A DNA stretch of 44,358 nt from Didymodactylos carnosus. Taxonomy: Eukaryota > Rotifera > Eurotatoria > Philodinida > Philodinidae. The translations under genes were made by a program, and so were the position numbers. The notes beneath the pieces are model-generated. The model was not told where the DNA came from. It searched no databases and was given only the letters and a program-made list of their open reading frames with translations. Below, piece by piece: positions 1 through 12,884 of the stretch (its first letter is position 1; every line of letters starts with the position of its first letter). The stretch lies in NCBI GenBank assembly GCA_905250885.1, contig CAJNOQ010000646.1, forward strand, positions 1 to 44,358, written 5' to 3'.

Positions 1-821
1 CCCAAATTTCACATTTTAGTCCCATGCGGCTGCTCTGACAGAGTTTATACCTCATACATAGAAACTACTACCATCGTCAAAAAGCGGTGCAATCAAATGT
101 TTTTTAAATAATGTTTGAATGAAATGCAACAGCCTCGTCCTTTCAACAAAAGTCTTTTTTAATTTAGTGTCATGCATGTATAGAGTATGCCTGTAAGTAA
201 GTGCCTGTGAGTATATTCTGTAAGTTTGATGCATTTCGGTCAAGTATTATGGCCGCCTTGAGTTTTCTAATTTACTATGGTCAAAGCGATAAATCCGTAT
301 TTTCTTGAAAACTTTTTTTTCGAGCTTTTTCCGATTTTAATATTAAAACAGAGATCGCCACGAGATTCAGCGTGATCGATAATCTATGTTTCCACTTACT
401 TTCACGGTTTCTCGAGCTGAAAACGAGGAAATCAGGTAGATCCCAGCAAAATATCTACTATTGTCGAACGAGAAAAGATAGAGGTCCCGTATTTACGTAG
501 TTTTGTAGAACAGATGTTGTTCTATCTAAGTGTAAATGTAGAACAATAATTTTATTTAGGATTCTTTCCACGGCACTGTTGGATGTTTTGTCCTAGGAGG
601 CACATCACCTGGAACTAGTAGTTTTCAGCTCATTTTTAGGTTGTTCATTAGCCCTGTGAATTTACTTTATAATGGTAAAAACCGAGCCTCTCTAGCATTT
701 CATTCAAACATTATTTAAAAAACATTTGATTGCACCGCTTTTTGACGATGGTAGTAGTTTCTATGTATGAGGTATAAACTCTGTCAGAGCAGCCGCATGG
801 GACTAAAATGTGAAATTTGGG
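1..821. mobile_element. Foldback/MITE-like element with 127-bp perfect terminal inverted repeats
   Basis: Bases 1-127 are the exact reverse complement of 695-821, with no mismatch that I can find, so the arms are young or kept identical. The left arm starts at the first base of the window, so the repeat may continue outside and the true terminus is unknown. The 567-bp middle has no convincing coding frame. The superfamily cannot be named without the outer end and a target duplication. A non-autonomous DNA transposon is the simplest reading. Confidence 0.8.
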
Positions 822-1937
822 CAGGGAGTGACTAATGCCAAATGCAAAACTAACAAATTGTTTGAGCAAAGATCCACGCACGCGGCAGACTAAAAGGCAG
901 GTGCCGAGAAATAATCTTGTTGATTCTCACAGCTGATTTTCGAAATTTTCCGATTTTCATCGATTTTCGTCGATTTTCACTGATTTTTGCCAGATGAAAG
1001 TTCACCAGAAATGACTGGAAGCCATTGAAAATCACAGAGAATCACTGAAAATCAAATGATTTTGGGTGACTTTCAACTGATTTTATGGTGATTTCAATCA
1101 GCTGTTTTTCCCTTGGAGAGGCTACATACTGATCGCAGATAACATAGTAGAAGAAGTAACGAGCTTGAAGAGGAATAGCCTCGAGTGGCAAAACTAAGAA
1201 AACTTGATAAAATGATAAATTATAAAACGTTTATTTTCATATTTATTCTTGCTTCCTTCTTTGTAGGACAGAAAAATAAAGAATCTAAATGTTGTAAACG
1301 TCATAAAATGTTGGACTCCCTTTTAAGATGTGTCATCATTATAATTATTCTGCGTACGTCGCTAGGAGAGGTCAACAAACTACAGCAAAATCCTCCAAAA
1401 ACTGTAGTATTCGGCTTCTCATACATTCAGAATTCATAAAAGAACTTCACAAAATTTAACACTACAAAATGCTAAAGAAATATATGATTTCTACGAAAAT
1501 AAAAAATAAAAAATTACAGAAAGAAAAAACTTCTTTATCAAAGCAATGTTCTATATTAGATAGACTTTAGCTATTTTTTTTAGACATTTGATGGAGTATT
1601 TGTCTTATTAGAACGTCATCCTTCTGATAATCATCTAGCTAGTTAACTGTTTCGAATCAAGCGTTTAACGTAGCACCGTCTCGTACTTTTTTTTACACTT
1701 GATAATAGTGTTCGCTCATCATTAGTTCTGTTTAGATCGGAAGCAAAATAGAATTCTCGATACGTAAAAAAATTATTAAAGAAAAGTATTCATTTGACAC
1801 CATTTTAATTTATCGTATGAAATTGTCGCCTCGGTGTGTTTATTGAGAGGTGTTAAAAAAATAAAAATAAAATTCAAAAATGAGTTTTCTACAATCTTTG
1901 CGAGCAAATCACGTAGTCATACTGTGGAAATAGTTTA
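822..1937. other. AT-rich intergenic stretch, no gene seen
   Basis: Nothing here looks coding. Bases about 930-1100 are low-complexity: short words built on GATTTTC and its complement recur many times. The remainder is AT-rich with poly-A and poly-T runs. An 84-codon open frame at 1185-1439 has no recognisable domain and an unconvincing composition. Confidence 0.6.
930..1100. repeat. Low-complexity GATTTTC-rich tract
   Basis: The words GATTTTC, GATTTTCG and GAAAATC recur about ten times in irregular spacing over roughly 170 bases. It is a degenerate simple repeat; no function is implied. Confidence 0.65.
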
Positions 1938-2247
1938 TACCCAAGCGTCAAAAAAAAATCTAGTATCGCCCGATTCATCTAGATTACTAGATTTTTACTC
2001 GATTGCAACGACTGTATAACGACCGTGGAAATCTAGTAATTGGGCGATTACTAGATTTTTTCTAGTTGCAACTATTGATTTATCGCCCGATAATCGATCG
2101 ATTCAACTATTACTAGATGCGTCTGCAGACGCATCTAGTTAAAAGTCCCTTTTCCAACTAGTAATCTAGAAGACAACTAATCGGGTATCGCCCGATTATA
2201 GACGAAATGTATCTAGATTTTTCTCATAGGTGATATTTGCTTGGGTA
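1938..2247. mobile_element. Short MITE with TACCCAAGC ends (TA target, mariner-like)
   Basis: The element begins TACCCAAGC and ends with the complement GCTTGGGTA. It is internally full of inverted copies of TATCGCCCGAT, ACTAGATTT and CTAGTAATC. A perfect 28-bp palindrome lies at 2112-2139. The flanking TA dinucleotides would fit a Tc1/mariner-type target. A second element with the same outer ends lies at 39018-39144, which supports a real family. It has no coding capacity. Confidence 0.65.
2112..2139. repeat. Perfect 28-bp palindrome
   Basis: The half-site ACTAGATGCGTCTG is followed immediately by its exact reverse complement. It lies near the middle of the MITE at 1938-2247 and could form a cruciform. 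It probably belongs to the element's folded structure. Confidence 0.85.
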
Positions 2248-2585
2248 GAGAATTCAACTAAAACAAACACCGATAACATCGATTCATCAACAAAATTTTA
2301 CACAGGGAATGATCGTTATAGTCTAAGTACTTTTCATATAAATGCAACTGAAAATTACACATATAAGAATCAATGCGTATATAACGCCTTGAATTGGTTG
2401 TAGACTAATCAATTCATTGGAATAATTATTATTCGCTAGCTGATCCTAAGAGATTGTGCTTTTACTTAAAAACTATTGAAAGAAAAATTGAAAATTTTTA
2501 CTGTATCACAGAATAAGAAAAAGAAATGACTATTTTTCTTGCATACAAAAGTTTTTAGTGAGATAACTATCATCCATTTCAAATT

Positions 2586-3609
2586 AGTGCCCTTGGATAT
2601 TTTCTGAATAACTTTTGAAAGAAAGACGCACAATACTTGCAAATTCTGTTATTTGATAGAGGATAGTTGGGGACATCAGTCCATGGAGTATAAAAATAAA
2701 ATTACAACCTGCAGCTGCAGGTGATGTACTTCATCAATACTTTTTAGATAAAATCGTCTCCACTAAAAGCGTTCCAGATTTTAAAAATACCGAAACATGG
2801 ATTCGAACCACCGAACTTCGTTCCACTAAACTACATAAGTCCAAAGCCTCGATCTACCATGGTTCAGGCGCTACAGGCGTTCCCCGGCGGTCTACCAATC
2901 TTCGTTTGATAAACTTGAAAACCACTAGTCACATATAGGTTTTTGAGCATGCTGCCCCACATGACAACGTTAGTTTTTTCAGAAGAAAGTTCAAGAAACC
3001 TAGTGAAAACCTATAATAAGAGAAATAATCCATTTTTATCTATTTTCACCGAAAATTAAAAAATTTAAAACTCAGTCATCGATCAAAACTACACCAGAAT
3101 TTCATCAAGCACTCCAGTTTGTCTGCCGTATATTCTGAATTTTAGCAGTAGATTAAATCAGTAGAAAGCACTTGGTTTTGAGAAGGTTTTTTAGAAATTT
3201 GTAAATGAGGAAATTTCTTTTCTAATATTGATTGCAGACCTAAATTCAGCAGACAAAATGGGAGTATATATTCAAATTCTGGTGTAGTTTGGATCGATGA
3301 CTGAGCTATATATTTTTTGAGAATCTTGCAGAACGCCTGAAGCATGGTAGACGGAGACTTGGGACTTGTGGAGCTAAGTCCGGTGGTTTGAATCCACGTT
3401 ATGGCATTTTTAAAATCTGAAACGTTTTTAATGGAGATGGATCTTATCTAAAAAGTATTGATGAACTACATCACCTGCAGCTACAGGTTGTAGTTTTATT
3501 TTATTCTCCATAGACAGATGTCCCCAACTACCCTCTATCAAATAACGGAATCTGCAAGTATTGAGCGTCTTTCTTTCAAAAATTATTCAGAAAATATCCA
3601 AGGGTACTG
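2586..3609. mobile_element. About 1-kb palindromic foldback element with tRNA-like box B
   Basis: The left arm (2586 to about 3125) pairs with the right arm (about 3235 to 3609) almost to the centre. The left arm has about 180 extra bases between 2870 and 3070. Matching blocks include AGTGCCCTTGG/CCAAGGGTACT at the ends, CACCTGCAGCTACAGG near 2715 and 3475, and ACTACACCAGAATTT near the centre. On the minus strand GGTTCGAATCC (2799-2809) is a perfect Pol III box B. The right arm has a degraded version, GGTTTGAATCC, on the plus strand near 3390, about 40 bases downstream of TAGACGGAG. A 6-bp stem GGACTT/AAGTCC lies between them where an anticodon arm would be. A tRNA-derived SINE duplicated head to head, or a foldback that absorbed one, fits best. 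Confidence 0.7.
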
Positions 3610-3730
3610 TATTTTGATACGGATGACGACAGTAAACTCAGTTCAACAAATAGATTCTTGTTTGTTTCTCTAAGGTCATAACAACTATTTAGCATTTCCT
3701 TTATCGAATAATATTTATACTCTCGTATCT

Positions 3731-4348
3731 GGCTGAATGGTTTACTCTCAATTCATCCCTTCTCATTTCATTCCTAAAATTTTTTTCTTTATTCGCCCAT
3801 TTTCGACTCGTCCTCACATGCACTCTAAATTATCCAGCTTTTAAATTTATTTAATAAACTTTGTATAAAGAGAACAACAATAACAATTAACAATATATAA
3901 ACAAAAGTTCAATATCACTATGTTTACAAGACAAATCAATTATTCGTGAATATATCAATTTAATTGGGGTTATTTTAACAGTTCTGCCGCATTTAATAGT
4001 CAGTTGAACATTATTTATCGTTCCTTTTGTATTCATTCCTGAAATAATTCTTTTAATTTCCTATCAATATTATTCTATAATTTTTTTTCGTTTTCTTGTT
4101 TGTATATCTGATTCTTCAGCTTTATGATGTTTCTTCTTTTTTCACTCATCCTAAACGATCTCAAACTGTAGCTCACAGAACAGGAAAATACCAAAATATT
4201 TTTTATACGAAGTTTATTAAATAAATTTAAAAGTTGGATAATTTAGACTATGTATGCATGTGAGAGATGAATCGAGAAGAGACGAATCAAGAAAAAAACT
4301 TTATGGGAGGAAATGGGAAGGGACGAATTGAGAGGACACCGGCTGAAT
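3731..4348. mobile_element. MULE-type foldback element (3739-4340) with 8-bp target duplication
   Basis: The element runs from GGTTTACTCTC (3739) to GAGGACACC (4340) and is flanked by GGCTGAAT on both sides (3731-3738 and 4341-4348). The arms of about 150 bp contain several copies of a motif close to GGACGAATTGAGA, or its complement. The arms also share AAGTTTATTAAATAAATTTA and TTGGATAATTTAGA. Its termini match those of the elements at 33396-35435 and 38976-39832; the latter carries MULE transposase remnants. This copy is therefore a non-autonomous member of that family. No coding sequence survives in it. Confidence 0.8.
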
Positions 4349-6966
4349 AATTTGTGTTTTTGATTATTTTGACTAGCAGTTAACTTGTTTATTGACTTAT
4401 TCTATACATCAAATCATCTTTATATACGTTGATTATATATTAGTATTCGTTCATTCCTGTCTGTGTCAAAATCATCATGAAAATAAAAAAAAAGTGTGAT
4501 GGTAAATCAACATTATTGTTCTGTTTTATTGTATATAGTGACAACAATCATCATATTACACCCAGTGTAGTATAGTTAAACATCTAGATATCGATGATAA
4601 TTGAATAGATAAAAATAATCTTGTATAAAAACTTGATTATACAATAACTAAGCCATGGGACTTTCTTGTAACAATTGATTAAATGTTAGTTTCAATTACT
4701 TGTTCATATTACTTATTTTCTTGTATCACTCGTCATTATCGGTCGAAAACACACGTGAGGTACCACTACTAAAGAAAAATGTTGTTCAAGTATATATTAA
4801 CGCTAGATTGAACACTATGAAAAAATAACAGTTGACTTTACTCTGCTATCGAAATAAAATTCCGTCAAGTTTTGTGATATTTTTGCGCTCTGATCAATTC
4901 TGGCTAGGTTTTACTTTAACTTAACTAATATTTTTTCATCAACATTTCTTTTTAACCTTCAAATTTTCATTCAACATATAGTCTTTGTTATTGCCAAAAT
5001 TTTAACGCTTTTACTAGCATTTTGTATTGAGTCTATACAAAAAAGTGTTTTAAGTACATCGCGATTATTGACTATCAGACTTTTCTGATGGTAATAGATT
5101 AAGAACAGAGGATGAATACGAAAAACATTAAATTTTGAAAAAGAGTCTACTTGAAAGAGTAACAACAGATAGTTTGACTATTTCTTTGTTTCTTGATTCT
5201 TGTAAACGAATTGATTAATCAATATTGGAATGTAGTTGAACATTTTTTTGGAAATTTAACTTTATCTCTTCTATAAAAAGTTCAGATCCGCAGTTGGATC
5301 TGCCCAGCCTCTCTTAGCGTTTGAAAGAAAATCTTACCTAACAATTAATTTGTTTCAATACTCGTCACTCGGCAGAGTCTTTCATGTAAAAGAGAAATAG
5401 CAAAAAATATTCTAATTTGTTATTTTAAACTAAGTTACAGAAGTATATCTCCGTTTTTTTGACATATTTTCTACACAAAAGACTTTGAAGAGAACTGAAA
5501 CATCTTACTTTATTAAGCAAGATTTTATCTTCAAATCAGAACATTGGAAAGATCTAAACATGTTTAGTTTAGAAAATTACGAAGAATACAAAGTATCAGA
5601 AAACCATGAAAGAATCTTCAATTCGACAGGTGAATAACGTGATCAAGAATCAAAATGTCTCACTATAAAAGAACTGTTTGCATATCTCACTACATGTTTT
5701 ATTATAACAGAAAATGAACAGAAAATATATTGTAGAGCATCAGTTGTTTGCACATGAATCTCTTTTTTCTCTATTCTCTTCGATCATTGTCTTTTTAATT
5801 AATACAGTCCTTGATTTGTCCGATATATATTTTTTTCTTCTCGTTTATAAAAACGTTCTTTAGTTAGTAGTTAATAGATCACGTAATATTTACTTTTATG
5901 TTCATTAACTTTTCGTCTTCTGGTAGTAGACAATCTCATAATCTCAAAGTTTGATAACCATTTATTATTGCCCCACTTATATGTATCTCATAGACGTGTC
6001 AAAAAAAAGAGAGACAAAAGACAAAAGGTGAATGAATAATACATCTCTTCTGTTGCTTGATTTCGGAATTACGTAAAAAAGATAAAAGACAAAACGTCAT
6101 AAAATTTTGTTGAAATGATAAAAATTACCAGACACATTGATATGAAAAATTATAAAACGTAAAAAAAAAAAAAACGTTTCGAGGTAGGATTGTGTATTTG
6201 TCTGATTAACTTAGTATCCACGATCTTTTCACTATGGTGAGCTAGCTTTTAGTAATCACAAGAGCGCTTTCTAAACTAGAATAAGTAATTATTTCGCTCA
6301 TAGTTAATGTTTTCTGTTTTGGGAATTTTGAACAGTTCTTTGGTTGTAAATGCTCCTCTATTAGAATAGACTTCTTTATTCTAATCGATCGACATTACGA
6401 TACGTGTTCAATGTTCAGTTATCAGAAACTGATGATTATCATCGTAAAAAAAAAGTAGTATATTTTATATTTGCTATTTTTGATTGACTTTTATGCTCAA
6501 TACACATAAACAGTAACCTATAAGAGTGTGAATTATTATTCGATTCGAGTGAATCACTCTTACAATATTTAATTATTCTGAAATTGATTCTTTTTAATTA
6601 TTCTGTATGATGTCTAGAGGTCTTATTCACTTTGCCAATAAATATCGAATCAGTTGTCTTATTCGAGAAAATTCTTTGCATTAGGTACTGGCGAGTAGAA
6701 TTCTTTTGAATAAATAACAATAATAAAAAAAACGAATATCGGTAGTAGGAATATTATCGTATGATAACTTTTTTACAATTAAAATAAAAATTTGAGGGTC
6801 CTTCTTGGGATAGGCTTCTGTGTCAAAAGCATATCTTTGAAAAGATAAACTCGACCTATGCAAAATTTTAAGGGATCCTTGGCCATGTCAAAGGATGATT
6901 ATATATTAAAAATGCTCCAGACTTCATCTATTCATGTTCATCAGATATCGTCCGAATATGGATCAA

Positions 6967-7035
6967 AACGTCAACCGATATTTGAGCGCCGACACTTGAG
7001 TGACCGACGTTTGAGCGACCCGACATTAGGCACTT
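6967..7035 (+). repeat. Three tandem-like copies of a TTTGAGCGACCGAC motif
   Basis: Units read TTTGAGCGCCGACA, CTTGAGTGACCGACG and TTTGAGCGACCCGACA back to back with about 15-bp spacing. A related inverted word, GCTCAAATGTCG, lies at about 7181-7192. The block is much more GC-rich than its surroundings. It resembles a subterminal repeat of a DNA transposon, but no full element could be delimited. Confidence 0.5.
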
Positions 7036-8426
7036 TTTCAATATGACTTTTTTCCGATCACGAAAATTTAATGCTTGTTCACTTCGATAACGATTAATAA
7101 CGATCATGATAAAATTTCTTTGTCCTATTCGAGGCTTGTAGAAGGTAAGGATGAGGGTGAGTAGCTTTAAGTAATGCATTTTGCTCAAATGTCGATGAAT
7201 CGTCACTAACAGAAATCAATTTTGGTTTCAGAAATATTCCTTTTCTAAGTTTTTAGGGTACATTTTCTTGACATTTGACAGAGAAATCATGCAAATATGA
7301 ACAGATTCATTTTGATCCGAAATGCAAATATCTTCTTCTTTGGTTCAATCAAGTTAGAAATACTCTTATCCGTATTTAAAACACCCCTTTCGGTATTTTA
7401 AGATACCTTCTAGGTATCCTACGATATTGGAAGAGTATTTTAAAATACCGGAACCAATTTGGGTTTCCTGGGATTGAAATACTTTTTATTGGTTTTGTAG
7501 AGTACCTTTCTTTTTAGAGAGTAATAGATCTTGATACTTAATCTTTTACTTTCTCGAGGAGATACAAAGTTTCCAAAGTTAAAACATTTGACTAAACCGA
7601 TAATGCTGTCTCTAGACAAAATATTTTTCACGACAAACCTAGATCGAAAGTCAAAAATAGGACACTATTAACCTTTATTAACCACACGAGTTAACTTCAA
7701 TTTGAGATCAATCCGATCTGTCCAGTTATTCATAACGATGTTTTCTTAGAGTTGATCTAAAGAAATACTAAACAATGCATATTTTTCTGCTTCTATTTCA
7801 TCTAAAATGAGCTAAAACAAACTGAAACATTCTTTTGCGATGAATTTTTGATGCCTTACGCGCCATTTCAAATGTGCCATCTATCAGAGAACATTATTTT
7901 TTTAATAGTATAACACAAGTTGTTGAACAGTAGTCAGTTTTTGAAGTCTTGTAAAAAAGTTTTCGAAAAATCCTAAGGAATCTTGGTGAAACCTCAATCG
8001 ATAAAAATGGTCTTAAATCATTTAAATGCAGAAGAAAGACGAGCAAATATAATTTTCAAGACATTGTCATTTTTTTTATGTAAAATATCATATTCAATTA
8101 TGCGATAATTGTACGATCAATAATTGATGCATACTTGTTAATCTCAGTATTTATCGTTTTTGAAAAATACTGTATGTATCATCAATAATTTATCTCGATT
8201 AGTGATTCTTCGTTACAAGTAAAAGTCTTAATTTCTGAATTGATTTCTTCTTTTTCAGTTATTTCTAACAGATTTAAAGTCGAAAAAGTGCTGTTTTATC
8301 TTAACCTCAATGTTAATAAAAATAACATAGTTTTCTTATAATACACAAACATTCAATATGTTTGCAATAATGTAATCGTCTTTTTTTCAACAAAAAGAAC
8401 GATAATCAATACGTGTACACTTATTC

Positions 8427-8449
8427 TTTGTGTGTATGTGTGTGTGTGA
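8427..8449 (+). repeat. TG microsatellite
   Basis: A short run of TGTG units, interrupted once by TATG. Confidence 0.8.
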
Positions 8450-9359
8450 ATTTTCTTTTCAACAAAAAACAATTTCACATTTTATTTTATTTAAATGCGC
8501 CCATCGTTTATCTAATCATCAAGCATGAAAATGAATAAAAAAAGATTCAGAACCAAAACAAACGTATATATACCAATCCGTGCTGTATGAAAGGTGTGTA
8601 CTATAATTACTCTTAATAATACCAATATACAACAATAACTAATAAATCAACAGGCATGTGAATCGGATAGCCGTAATTATCGAGAGTACAGTCTAGGAAT
8701 TGAGAAAATGACTAGGAAATAAGATAGCTCTTGTCTTATATTCTATACTTTTTTGTTCGTAAAAATAAATTTCCGTAGAAATACTGGAAAAAAAATCTAT
8801 TGAAAAATATTTAACTGTCTCTGATTGAAGTAAAGTAAACAATTAAGACTTAGGATGAATTGAGAAAAAGTTAATTACAAAAACTGAGCTCGTCATAATA
8901 CGTTGAAGTAAAACTTGGATTCTGCCAAGAAGTTTACTCATGTACGGACGTGTTTTAGGATAATTCTTCATGTTTTACACAGAAAAGTGACGCTCAGAAC
9001 AAGAAAAAAGATGTTTTGATTGGTGTTTTTCATTGAATTTATTTTTATCCTTCTTTTATGCAAAATTTCAATGTTTGAGTTATCCGTGTCACACGATAGA
9101 ATGGAGTGCCCGGCATAAAATAAGACTACTTCTAACTATGATGTTTTTTGATAGAGTTATGATCATTTATGATATAACGTCTCCGATTCAAGACTCAGCT
9201 CATACAAACTGATATATACAACAAAATCATCGAAATTTTATCACAAATAAACACAAACATGTTCTATTCCTAAAATTGTTTCCTCCATTTTTCTACCTGT
9301 CTATCAATGAGATTCTAAAAGAACCTTTATTCTGTATTCTAGGCTTGCACATGTAGACT

Positions 9360-12227
9360 ATGTGCAATAGCGTCATGTATATATGCCATATACACAATGG
9401 TCTCGTATTATTCTATTTGTTGATTGTTAATAATTTCGTTTCCTCACAATTTTTATCATTATCTGACACATTTTTTCCACCAGCTTCGAGTCCAATATCT
9501 ACACTAGCAAATGCAAAAAGTCTTCCTCATGTTCAATGTATTACGAATGGGGCATTAGCGGGATCGATTATCGGAACATTAATATTTTCATGTTTTGTGG
9601 CATTTTTAACATATCTTGTCTATTTAAGACCAAAATTTCAAGGTAGTATAGTAAACAACACTCAGTTGTGGCAAGTGTTCTTCATATATAATAATGTATT
9701 ATTATGTTGTTGTTTTTCATTCAGAACTTCATTCTTGGAAATCAAATTGTCTAAAAAGCATCTCACCCCAATTTAATTCAGCCGATGTTACATATGATAA
9801 TTATTTCCAGGCTAATCATAATAATTCACGTCCACAAACTAAAAAGCACGTACAACAACAACAAATTCGCAATGGTATACATTTCTTCTAATTAACTACT
9901 TGAACATTGATCATTTTCGTTCTATATTAGACACATTAACAAATGGAATATTACCACTTGAGGTTACCGATGCAAAAGTAAGTTAATTGTATTTTTTGCA
10001 CAAAGTTTTTCGTTGCAATATTAGTCAGATAATAAAACATGGAATACATTTAATAGTGACTGACTGTTCGTGTGTCACTGTAGTTGTCTATTCTATGTCT
10101 AGTTTGGTACATATCCATTTCGACATATACTGCCTTCAACTGCTCATCACCACCATCGTAAACGTCAAGATGATAACACATTGGCACCGACTTCAGCTCA
10201 ATGGTTACATCGAACATCATCATTTCGTTCAATGAATATCGATCAAGTGAGAGCACGTTAAATAATCTTTTTTTTATGAAACTCCTCCAAATAGTAGTTA
10301 TATACTCAGAACCCTAGCGTGTTTGCTGCTTTTTTATCTCCATCGTCAATGGAGTTATGATTTAAGCAAATAATGACAGTGGTTATGATCGTACGTTTCC
10401 CGAGTGGAGCTCAGTTATAACCTTAGAGTCCCTATGTATAATGTTAAAACTGTTCTCATTATGTATTAAGGATCTTAAAATCATTCAGGACCTTATTCAC
10501 GATTTTATAGCCTCTGGTTATGATCTTAAAACTGCTACGAGACTTATAATAATTATCTTTTTGCTCAGGGATCATACCCATGTCGTCGATTTTTATTAAA
10601 AATCAACGGTTAAACGCGGTCATTGATATAATTAACAGTCGGGAGGAGTTTTGCATGTTTGCCTCAAGCGGGATTTCTCTAACAAGCTTATTTTAATCTC
10701 AAAAATAATATGTTTAGGACAATGAACTCATTGAAGTTGAATTAGTCAGTCCCGATTTAAGTGGTCTTGGATTTAATATTGTTGGAAATATGAGAGCGGG
10801 TATTTACGTCAAAGATATATTCGATAAAGGACCAGCAATTGAGTCCAACTTAATTAAATCAGGTTTGGTGTGCTTTACAGAAAATTTAAAGTATGATATT
10901 ATAAAGATTATAATTTTCTCATTCTAGGTGATCGTATTATGTCAGTAACAGTGTGTTTTGAATCGATTGTATTTGAAGATGCACTTACAATACTTAGCTA
11001 TGCGTCACCGTATCCCGTAAGGTGTCGAAGAAAGTAAAAAGTATCTCTGTAAATATAATATATTTTTTACTGTTTAGGTTTTACTTCGTTTACATCGATC
11101 ATTACAAAATTTAAAACGTACAGCAAATACAAAACCACAAGTCACTTGGCGAGATGATTTTGAACGAGATGATAACGAAAGTAAAAATATTTTTATTTAA
11201 ATATAAATCAAAACTTTCTATGACTATTTCATAATCTTTTTTTAGTTCAGACGAAAAATGAACCAAAAAAACGTGTAGAACAAATTACTACAGAAAAATC
11301 TAGTCAAAATAAATCTAAAAAGACGCAACAACAATCTTTACCAAATCAACAGCATCAGCCACGTCGCTCATCAACAGCGCATGATGCTCATGCAACAACA
11401 ACAAAAAATACATCAAAAGGTAAAACTGTCCCGTCGAAACGGGTATCTCAGTCTGCGCGAGCTCAACGAGAAAAGTCACATGTCCCATCAACAACAACAA
11501 TTGGTGCGTTAGTGACGGGAATAACAACATCGACTGCAGCAAAAACAACCGTGACGAAATTAAATCCAACTAAAAAAATGAAATCTGTAACAGATGCTGT
11601 TATATCCTATTTACATTATAAAGGAAATGGAATAGGAGGACATAATTCGCAAGGTAGAAATAAAAAATGCATGTTCAGAGGGACGAGTAGTGCATGAATT
11701 ATTTAAATGGGTTATTCTATTCTACTTTTTATTTCTAATCATGTGTGATGAAAGGAAAAGTAAACATTAAGATAAATTTTTCATATCGTGATAGAATTTA
11801 TACAAATATCTGCCTTATTTTTCTCTTGTACTTTACTTGTTATATATAACTTTCTTTCTTTTTTTTTGTTTTCTTTAGATCCAAATGCTTCAGAAGCAAA
11901 TATAACAGTAAGTATTACTCTCTCATTGAATTTGATTATCTTCTTATCTATCTTATTATTTAGCCATATTATGATTCACCATACGATTGTTATTATGGTG
12001 GAGGACTAAATTCTCGGACAAATTTGAATAAGAATAATAACAATAATTCGTTAGATTTTATACCAACAATCTATACTGTTCAACTCACACCACCTAAACA
12101 ATTTCTTCATTCCTATCATATTCCAAGAAAATGTCAACGACGTTTATCTAAACAGAATGTTATTCAAAATGAAGAATTGAATTCAATACATATCGAAGAT
12201 ACATCAGTTGATGATACTTATATTTAA
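9360..12227 (+). CDS. Single-pass membrane protein with cytoplasmic PDZ domain (10 exons, 553 aa)
   Basis: My exon model is 9360-9642, 9725-9874, 9931-9977, 10103-10246, 10718-10862, 10928-11016, 11078-11180, 11246-11653, 11879-11907 and 11964-12227. Every junction is GT-AG, all phases agree, and the total is 1662 nt. Residues about 14-29 are hydrophobic and leader-like. Residues 64-89 form one membrane span followed by basic residues. Residues about 211-295 are a PDZ domain, with the binding loop GLGFNIVG, then GIYVKDIF, GPAIES, GDRIMSV and a last strand VLLRLHR. The tail is long, basic and rich in Ser, Thr, Gln and Asn. PDZ domains bind C-terminal peptides of membrane proteins, so a membrane-tethered scaffold is inferred. 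The weakest points are the GTGAGA donor after exon 4, the GTTTGG donor after exon 5 and the 471-bp intron between exons 4 and 5. I cannot name an orthologue. Confidence 0.82.
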
Positions 12228-12884
12228 AATGGTGGAGAGTTCGACCATGTATATATATTATTCATTTTCTTTTTCTTTTTTGTTTTGTTTTGTTTTGATT
12301 GTTATTTGTTAAATTTAACTTATTATCCTTCTAGAAATGAAATAAAATATTGTTTGACTGTTGCTCTTTTTTCTATGTATTTAAGAAATTTTGAACAATC
12401 ACTGAAAGCATCTCTATTTGAAAACGATCAATCCTCATGTTGGGATAGTCATTTTTTTAAAAATCTATACATTTGAAAGTTTGAAATGACTATTCGCTTT
12501 TATCGACATAAGATTTTTATCATTACACCATTTGTGCAACACAATGATCATCCAAATATTTTCTAAACTATCACATTCAAGTTATAGTTTATTTTTTCCA
12601 TAAAATATCATAATTGTTCATGATGAACGAGGGATGGATGTCAATTGTTATTGTATCCATATTCAAAATATTGTGAGTATAAAAATTTGAGTGTAAAACT
12701 GTTATCCAATCAGTTAAGACGAACAAGCTGTGCCAGTATAAAATGTTTTTCATCTAAAATACAACATACTAGAGAAAAGTTGGTTTCTAGTTCCTCCATT
12801 ATTTATTGCGTGATATTTTAATGATAGAAAATAGCTTCTAATTTATCAAAATTTTTGTTTCACTTTATAGATTATTATCAAATA

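Larger units (their letters stand above)
4349..9359. other. About 5 kb AT-rich intergenic region without recognisable genes
   Basis: I see no gene I can support here. Open frames are short, unspliced and of no known family. Items noted are a triplicated GAGCG-type motif at 6967-7035, a palindrome GTATTTTAAAATAC near 7434, a TG-rich microsatellite at 8427-8449, and isolated words near 8695 and 8855 that resemble the MULE-family end motif. The last 300 bases before 9360 should contain the promoter of the PDZ gene, but no clear TATA box or initiator stands out from the AT background. Confidence 0.5.

Noticed and set aside
1185-1439. 84-codon open frame
   Set aside because: No domain, no splice or start context, and a composition like the surrounding AT-rich DNA.
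2799-2858. Functional tRNA gene on the minus strand
   Set aside because: Box B is perfect, but the acceptor stem does not pair, the A box is poor and the anticodon arm of this copy is too long.
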